Assembly: GCA_964601805.1 (NCBI GenBank)
Contig: CAZROW010000100.1
Coordinates: 1-7,107, forward strand
Direction: 5' to 3'
From: Eutrophocola sp964601805
Lineage (GTDB): Bacteria > Pseudomonadota > Gammaproteobacteria > Pseudomonadales > Pseudohongiellaceae
Length of the DNA: 7,107 nt
A program made the translations under genes and the position numbers. Positions 5,826 through 7,107 of this stretch are shown here, piece after piece (position 1 is the stretch's first letter; the number at the start of each line of letters is the position of its first letter). The notes beneath the pieces were generated by a model. That model had not been told where the DNA came from. It searched no databases and saw only the letters and a list, made by a program, of their open reading frames with translations.

Positions 5826-6494
5826 ATGCAAATTTTATTGGTAGAGGATGACCAGCCCCTGGCCCGAGGCCTGCAGCAGGCACTGGGACAGCAGGGCTAC
5901 GTGGTCAATCACGTGGGCACCGGCGAAGCTGCCCTGCACGTGATTGAGTTTGATCGCCCGGATGTCGTCATCCTGGATATCGGCCTGCCGGATATTGACG
6001 GGATTACGGTGCTGAAAAAGGCCAGGGCAAAGGACAAGGAATTGCCCGTGTTGATGCTCACGGCCCGCGACGGTGTCGATGACAAGGTGGCAGGCCTGGA
6101 CAGCGGGGCCGATGATTACCTGGTCAAACCCTTCGAGATGACCGAATTGCTCGCTCGCTTGCGGGTGCTGGAACGGCGTATCTCCTCCACCAAGAGCAAT
6201 GACATCACTATCGGCAATGTCTGCCTGGATACGGTCGCGCAAACCGTGACTGTCGATGGCCAGGATATAGATCTTGCCCGCCGCGAATACATGCTGCTCA
6301 AATCCCTGATGGAAAATGCCGGCCGTGTGCAAACCCGCAGTGCCCTGGAAACCCGCCTGTATACCTGGGGCGAGGAAGTTTCAAGCAATGCCGTGGAAGT
6401 GCACATACATCGCCTGCGCAAAAAACTCGGCAATGAGTTCATCAGGACCATTCGCGGGGTAGGCTACAAGATCAATCAAGAGGCGAACTCTTGA
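5826..6494 (+). CDS. OmpR-family response regulator, PmrA/QseB type
   Basis: A 222-residue two-domain regulator. The receiver domain (about 1-118) has the acidic pair D8-D9, phospho-acceptor D51 in ILDIGLPDIDG, T79 and K101 (LVKPFE). The winged-helix DNA-binding domain (about 126-217) ends with SSNAVEVHIHRLRKKLG and EFIRTIRGVGYKI, typical of the PmrA/QseB/TctD branch. That branch binds tandem CTTAA(G)-type half-sites 11 bp apart, the form found at 1100-1116, so the acyl operon is its most likely local target. Exact naming (PmrA or QseB) is not justified. The start has only weak ribosome sites (GGAG at 5810-5813, 12 nt away; AGG very close), so expression may be low. The TGA overlaps the kinase start (TTGA). 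Confidence 0.92.
   Translation: MQILLVEDDQPLARGLQQALGQQGYVVNHVGTGEAALHVIEFDRPDVVILDIGLPDIDGITVLKKARAKDKELPVLMLTARDGVDDKVAGLDSGADDYLVKPFEMTELLARLRVLERRISSTKSNDITIGNVCLDTVAQTVTVDGQDIDLARREYMLLKSLMENAGRVQTRSALETRLYTWGEEVSSNAVEVHIHRLRKKLGNEFIRTIRGVGYKINQEANS
6478..6483 (+). promoter_or_regulatory. Ribosome binding site supporting a TTG start for the kinase
   Basis: AAGAGG lies 7 nt before TTG at 6491. The first in-frame ATG (6584, codon 32) would remove the first transmembrane helix, so the TTG start is preferred. Confidence 0.7.
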
Positions 6495-7107
6495 GTTCCA
6501 TTCGTGTCTTCCTGGTGGCGGGCATCCTGGCCACGCTGACCCTGTTCAATTTCGTGGCCGCCTTGCGCGGTTACCAGTCCAGCATGGATGAGGCCGAGCT
6601 GCTCTTCGACAACCAGTTGCTCGATTTCGCCCGCCTGGTTGCCCGCCTGGATGTTGATGACAATCATTCGGAACTGCGCCTGAGCAATAACCTGGCATTC
6701 CAGGTCTGGGAACAGGGCAAGCTGCTTGCCATGTCCTACCATGCACCGGAAACACCGATCACGGGCCTGCAAAACGGTTTTGATTACAGTAATTTCGATG
6801 GCTATCGCTGGCGTACCTACACACGGCACGAGACGGCCAGTGATCGCTGGGTGATCGTGGCCGAACGTACCGATCTGCGTTTCGTGCTGGCGGAAAACGT
6901 CGTGCTGGAATCCATTCTGCCCATTCTCCTGAGTATTCCGCTGATCGGGTTGTTGATCTGGCTAATCGTCAGCCACGGCCTAAAACCACTGACTGCATTG
7001 TCCACCGAGCTTCGCAACAAGCATGTCAACGACCTGGGCCCGGTCAGAACAAAAAACAGCCGGCGGGAACTACAGCAGGTGATCCAGTCCATTAATGGCT
7101 TCATGGC
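6491..7107 (+). CDS. Sensor histidine kinase, N-terminal part (PmrB/QseC-like), cut by window end
   Basis: The frame is open for 205 codons from TTG 6491 to the right edge. Residues 4-25 form the first membrane helix, about 26-138 a periplasmic sensor domain (with FDNQLLDFARLVARLDVDD and FQVWEQGKLLAMS, as in QseC/PmrB-type sensors), and about 139-161 the second membrane helix. HAMP-like sequence follows (SHGLKPLTALSTELRNK). The H-box and ATPase domain lie beyond the window. The start overlaps the regulator stop by 4 bp (TTGA), so the two are translationally coupled and form a cognate pair: the kinase would phosphorylate D51 of the regulator. No clear ExxE iron-binding motif of enterobacterial PmrB is seen, although an acidic patch (LDVDD, 53-57) is present. 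The signal is unknown. Confidence 0.88.
   Translation, partial: MSSIRVFLVAGILATLTLFNFVAALRGYQSSMDEAELLFDNQLLDFARLVARLDVDDNHSELRLSNNLAFQVWEQGKLLAMSYHAPETPITGLQNGFDYSNFDGYRWRTYTRHETASDRWVIVAERTDLRFVLAENVVLESILPILLSIPLIGLLIWLIVSHGLKPLTALSTELRNKHVNDLGPVRTKNSRRELQQVIQSINGFM

Noticed and set aside
5835..6332. Minus-strand open frame of 165 codons
   Set aside because: It is antisense to a clear response regulator.

Overview
The window looks like a stretch of a gammaproteobacterial chromosome, moderately GC-rich and probably from a draft or metagenome assembly. The evidence is a PmrA/QseB-type response regulator with its sensor kinase, a thermostable-hemolysin family protein, and a DUF6152 gene paired with its usual type of secreted neighbour. 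I cannot name the genus. There are no tRNA or rRNA genes, no insertion sequences and no CRISPR array.

Layout. (1) Positions 1-862, minus strand: a two-gene unit for secreted proteins, DUF6152 followed 2 nt later by a conserved secreted protein that runs off the left edge. (2) Positions 863-1162: a divergent regulatory region. It has a candidate sigma70-type promoter and a 15-bp palindrome facing left, and a PmrA-box-like tandem repeat (CTTAAG-N5-CTTAAG) facing right. (3) Positions 1163-5710, plus strand: a tight five-gene operon. It encodes a thermostable-hemolysin/GNAT-like protein, an AMP-forming acyl-activating enzyme, a TenA-like haem-oxygenase-fold diiron oxidase, a short-chain dehydrogenase with a hydrophobic tail, and a secreted TPR protein. 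(4) Positions 5711-5825: a short intergenic region with a perfect TATAAT inside a perfect 10-bp inverted repeat. (5) Positions 5826-7107: an OmpR-family response regulator and the N-terminal part of its sensor kinase, which starts at TTG and is cut by the right edge.

The operon reads as a small, undescribed pathway acting on an acyl chain: adenylation and activation of a carboxylate, oxidation by a non-haem diiron enzyme, NAD(P)-dependent redox, and possibly acyl transfer, with a periplasmic TPR partner. It has no carrier protein, condensing enzyme or thioesterase, so the activated product is more likely a CoA thioester or is used directly. The PmrA-type box ahead of the operon and the PmrA/QseB-type regulator just behind it suggest a self-contained envelope-stress or lipid-response module. 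This is inference from family knowledge and layout; the product is unknown.

Assembly warning. The 100 Ns inside the AMP-ligase gene are flanked by the same 55 bp on each side. Merging the copies gives one uninterrupted 512-residue protein with all the expected motifs, so the gap and the duplication are almost certainly scaffolding artefacts, not biology.
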